Origin: Schoenoplectus triqueter
Taxonomy: Eukaryota > Streptophyta > Magnoliopsida > Poales > Cyperaceae
Length of the DNA: 29,470 bases
Assembly (NCBI GenBank): GCA_964058805.1
Contig: CAXKVV010001200.1
Span: forward strand, 1 to 29,470
Direction of reading: 5' to 3'
In this document: in pieces, positions 27,343 through 29,470 of the stretch
How the letters are laid out: each line of letters begins with the position of its first letter
Numbering within the stretch: the first letter of the stretch is position 1
Notes under the pieces: generated by a model
What the model was told of the DNA's origin: nothing
What the model saw: the letters and a program-made list of their open reading frames with translations, nothing else
Database searches by the model: none
Made by a program: the position numbers and the translations under genes

Positions 27343-28860
27343 CTATAAACCAAAATCAATCATATTATATTTTTTGAATTTTTAAATTTTTTCTAATAAA
27401 TTAAAGGAAAGTATCTTATAAATATACACAACAACAAATACAATAAATAATGAACTGTTTATGGATCTCTTTTGGGCGGGGCATCCCAAAAAAGTCTCCT
27501 TGGGTTGGGAACTGTAACCTCAGCGGAGATTTTTTAGTGCGAAAATCTCCACAAAAGATTTAAATGGACCGTTTTAATTACATGGAATTTAAATATGAAT
27601 ATTGATATATAAGAATATTTATTATTGATAAATCAAAACTGATAATTATAAATCGGAGGAATTACAGTAAAAAAAAACCCGCACAACTCTGCAGATAACT
27701 CTCTTCAAAAGATATTATTTCCCTTAGGTTGGGCGTCCCAATTTTCCTCCCCCAATTTTTAAATTTACCGCCACATTAACGTCACGTATTTCCTCTTCCT
27801 TAAAAATAAAATGAGATAAAAAGTATAAAACTAACATACTTTTGCAACAAAACGAGAGTGGTTGTTTGACCTCCTGTCAGTGTTTATGCTTGGCATTTAT
27901 GTTTCTGTTCTCTACAATAGTTTAATAATTCATCTCTCTTCGGAGCTCCTGTCATATCACACACTTTGAATTTAACTTTTATGGAATACAATTAAATTTA
28001 AAATTATTTGACATCTAAAAGTCTGAATGACCATCAAAATTCAACGAGATTTATTGCTAGCAGATTAGTTTGACAAGTTCAACAGTTATAAAATTCAAAC
28101 CCGATAAATATATCTAATACATGAGTAAATCTAACGTGCTGTTAAGATTACGGAGACATTTCATGAATTAACTCAAAAATTATATCAAATTATATCTAAA
28201 TTTTGATTTTTCATACTCATTAAATTTAATAATGTACAAACATTAAATATATTATTATTTTTTTAGAGTTTATTTTCAAAAATAAAAAACGAAGACTTAG
28301 GAAACTTAAAACACCTCAAATTTTTGCATCCCACAAGATTTTCATATGAAAAATTTAATAAGCATGATAAATTAAAATTTGAAAATAATTCTATATATAC
28401 TTTTTTAGTTAAGCTCACGGAAGAATTTTATGAGCTTAAGAGTACGTTAAATTTACTCCTAATATATATACTTTAGAGATGTCATACACAAGTCATGCAT
28501 GAAGAATAGTAAAATTTTATGCAAGTTATGCCATTCATCAAATAACATTAAAAAATCATATTTAATGACATTTGATAAAAGATAAAGTAATATTTAAATT
28601 GAATTAAAACTGATACAAAATCATTATGTGAAAAATATATTAATAATCTTTATTTTTTTAATTTGTGTATATAATTTGAAAAAAATGACATGGTTGTCAA
28701 AACATGCAAAGGATTCCTGTCCAAATGAAACAAAACTAAACAGCACAAGAGTTTCATTTTATCCAAATTAATTTTAAATAACCCAACCGGCAATAGTTCC
28801 ATTTTGGGAGTGAGATGAAGATGCTCAGGCGTTGCAATTAATACAATTCCAGAGACCTTA
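27343..28860. other. Intergenic DNA upstream of the beta-galactosidase gene
   Basis: AT-rich with a less AT-rich island at about 27460-27790. The island holds a 9-bp-arm hairpin (GGAGATTTT..AAAATCTCC, 27525-27550) and related strings GGGGCATCCCAA (near 27477) and TGGGCGTCCCAA (near 27730). It could be a decayed inverted-repeat element, but ends and target duplication are unclear. No gene is seen. Confidence 0.45.
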
Positions 28861-29268
28861 AGACCTCCCCTAGAAATGTGGTCCCCACACTTTCCACCCA
28901 ATCCCTTCTCTCCTGCTGGAGAGGATATCCAACTCCCTCTTCGTTTCTCTCAGTATTAAATCACACTGACCCCTCTGTAGTCTGTACCCTCTCCTCCCCC
29001 TCCACTTCACCCTTCATCAGTTCATCTCCTCTCTGTCTCTCTCTCTCTTCACGGTTGGTACCGTGTTGTAGTTGTGGGAAGTGGGAACAAAACCCAAAAG
29101 AGAGTTTGAGTTATAATAAAAAGAGAGAGAAAAAGAAAAAGACACAATTTCCACTTTTGAATTTTTGATTCCTAGCTCAATACACCATACTTGATACCCA
29201 ATTAATGAATACAAGCATATAACACCAAATAAGTTTACAAAAAGAAGAAATTTCACATTTTTTTTAGT
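28861..29268 (+). promoter_or_regulatory. Beta-galactosidase promoter and 5' leader
   Basis: Composition changes sharply from AT-rich to C/T-rich. GTGGTCCCCAC at 28878-28888 contains GTGGTCCC, matching the class II TCP-factor consensus GTGGNCCC. A long pyrimidine-rich stretch ending in a CT repeat runs about 28987-29051 and resembles the Y-patch or CT-rich leader of plant promoters. A candidate TATA-like string TTATAATAAAAAG lies near 29112, though it could equally lie within the leader. A short upstream frame, ATG at 29205 to TAA ending 29222 (peptide MNTSI), precedes the main start. The transcription start is not determinable here. Confidence 0.5.
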
Positions 29269-29448
29269 ATGGGCACGAAGAACCCATATTTCCGCTACAT
29301 TTTTGGGATTTTAGCATTGCTTCTCTCATCTCAGCTGATACAAACGATATATGCAACTGTTTCTTACGACAGCAAGGCATTAATCATAAATGGGAAGCGA
29401 AGGATTCTCATCTCTGGCTCAATTCACTACCCCAGAAGCACACCTGAG
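29269..29448 (+). CDS. Beta-galactosidase (GH35), first exon only, cut by window end
   Basis: Plant GH35 beta-galactosidases remove terminal beta-galactosyl residues from wall polysaccharides and glycoproteins, mostly in the apoplast. The 60 residues start with a basic/polar stretch and a hydrophobic segment (about 11-24) typical of a signal peptide. The family N-terminal block follows: [17 protein letters not shown] (31-47) and [13 protein letters not shown] (48-60). Exon 1 ends in phase 0 after GAG at 29448, with donor GTAAAT at 29449, just before the expected MWP. Many plant BGAL genes interrupt at this position. The catalytic acid/base and nucleophile glutamates would lie in later exons outside the window. 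The start is the only ATG giving a signal peptide in this frame. The BGAL subgroup cannot be fixed from 60 residues. Confidence 0.93.
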
Positions 29449-29470
29449 GTAAATAAACAATTTTATTAAT

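Noticed and set aside
28878..29168. 96-codon plus-strand and overlapping minus-strand frames before the beta-galactosidase
   Set aside because: They translate the CT-rich promoter/leader into Ser/Pro/Leu-rich sequence with no family resemblance.

Overview
The window is nuclear genomic DNA from a flowering plant. The evidence is a ten-exon gene with GT..AG introns for the GPI transamidase catalytic subunit, the first exon of a plant-type GH35 beta-galactosidase, a strongly AT-rich intergenic background, and many small non-autonomous inverted-repeat elements (MITEs). I cannot assign the species from the sequence.

Layout: 1-3714 is AT-rich non-coding DNA with an AG microsatellite, a strong 33-bp-arm hairpin (1619-1692), a long TAG/TAA microsatellite (1867-1970) and a 44-bp tandem duplication (2246-2333). 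3715-5580 is a roughly 1.9 kb foldback structure with near-matching ends in inverted orientation and ATAATA/TTATTAT-type cores. 5642-6214 is a hAT-like MITE with an exact 8-bp target duplication, sitting directly upstream of the first gene. 6511-10513 is that gene, GPI8/PIG-K. By hand splicing it gives ten exons and a 390-residue protein with signal peptide, His151/Cys193 dyad and C-terminal membrane anchor. Nearly 19 kb then follow (10514-29268) without a convincing protein-coding gene, holding further MITEs (about 12994-13238, 14346-14516, 21864-22351, 23697-23963, 26880-27332), two diverged tandem duplications (about 22780-23160 and 24290-24660) and low-complexity AT DNA. At 29269 a beta-galactosidase gene begins. 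Only its first exon (60 residues) and the start of intron 1 lie in the window.

The two genes point the same way but are far apart. GPI8 acts in GPI anchoring in the ER, whereas the beta-galactosidase is a secreted wall-type enzyme, so nothing suggests a joint function. No transposase, reverse transcriptase, intact tRNA or rRNA gene was recognised. I see no multi-gene novel system. The observations most worth checking are the foldback element, the MITE in the GPI8 promoter, the 1619-1692 hairpin, and a possible alternative 3' end of GPI8.
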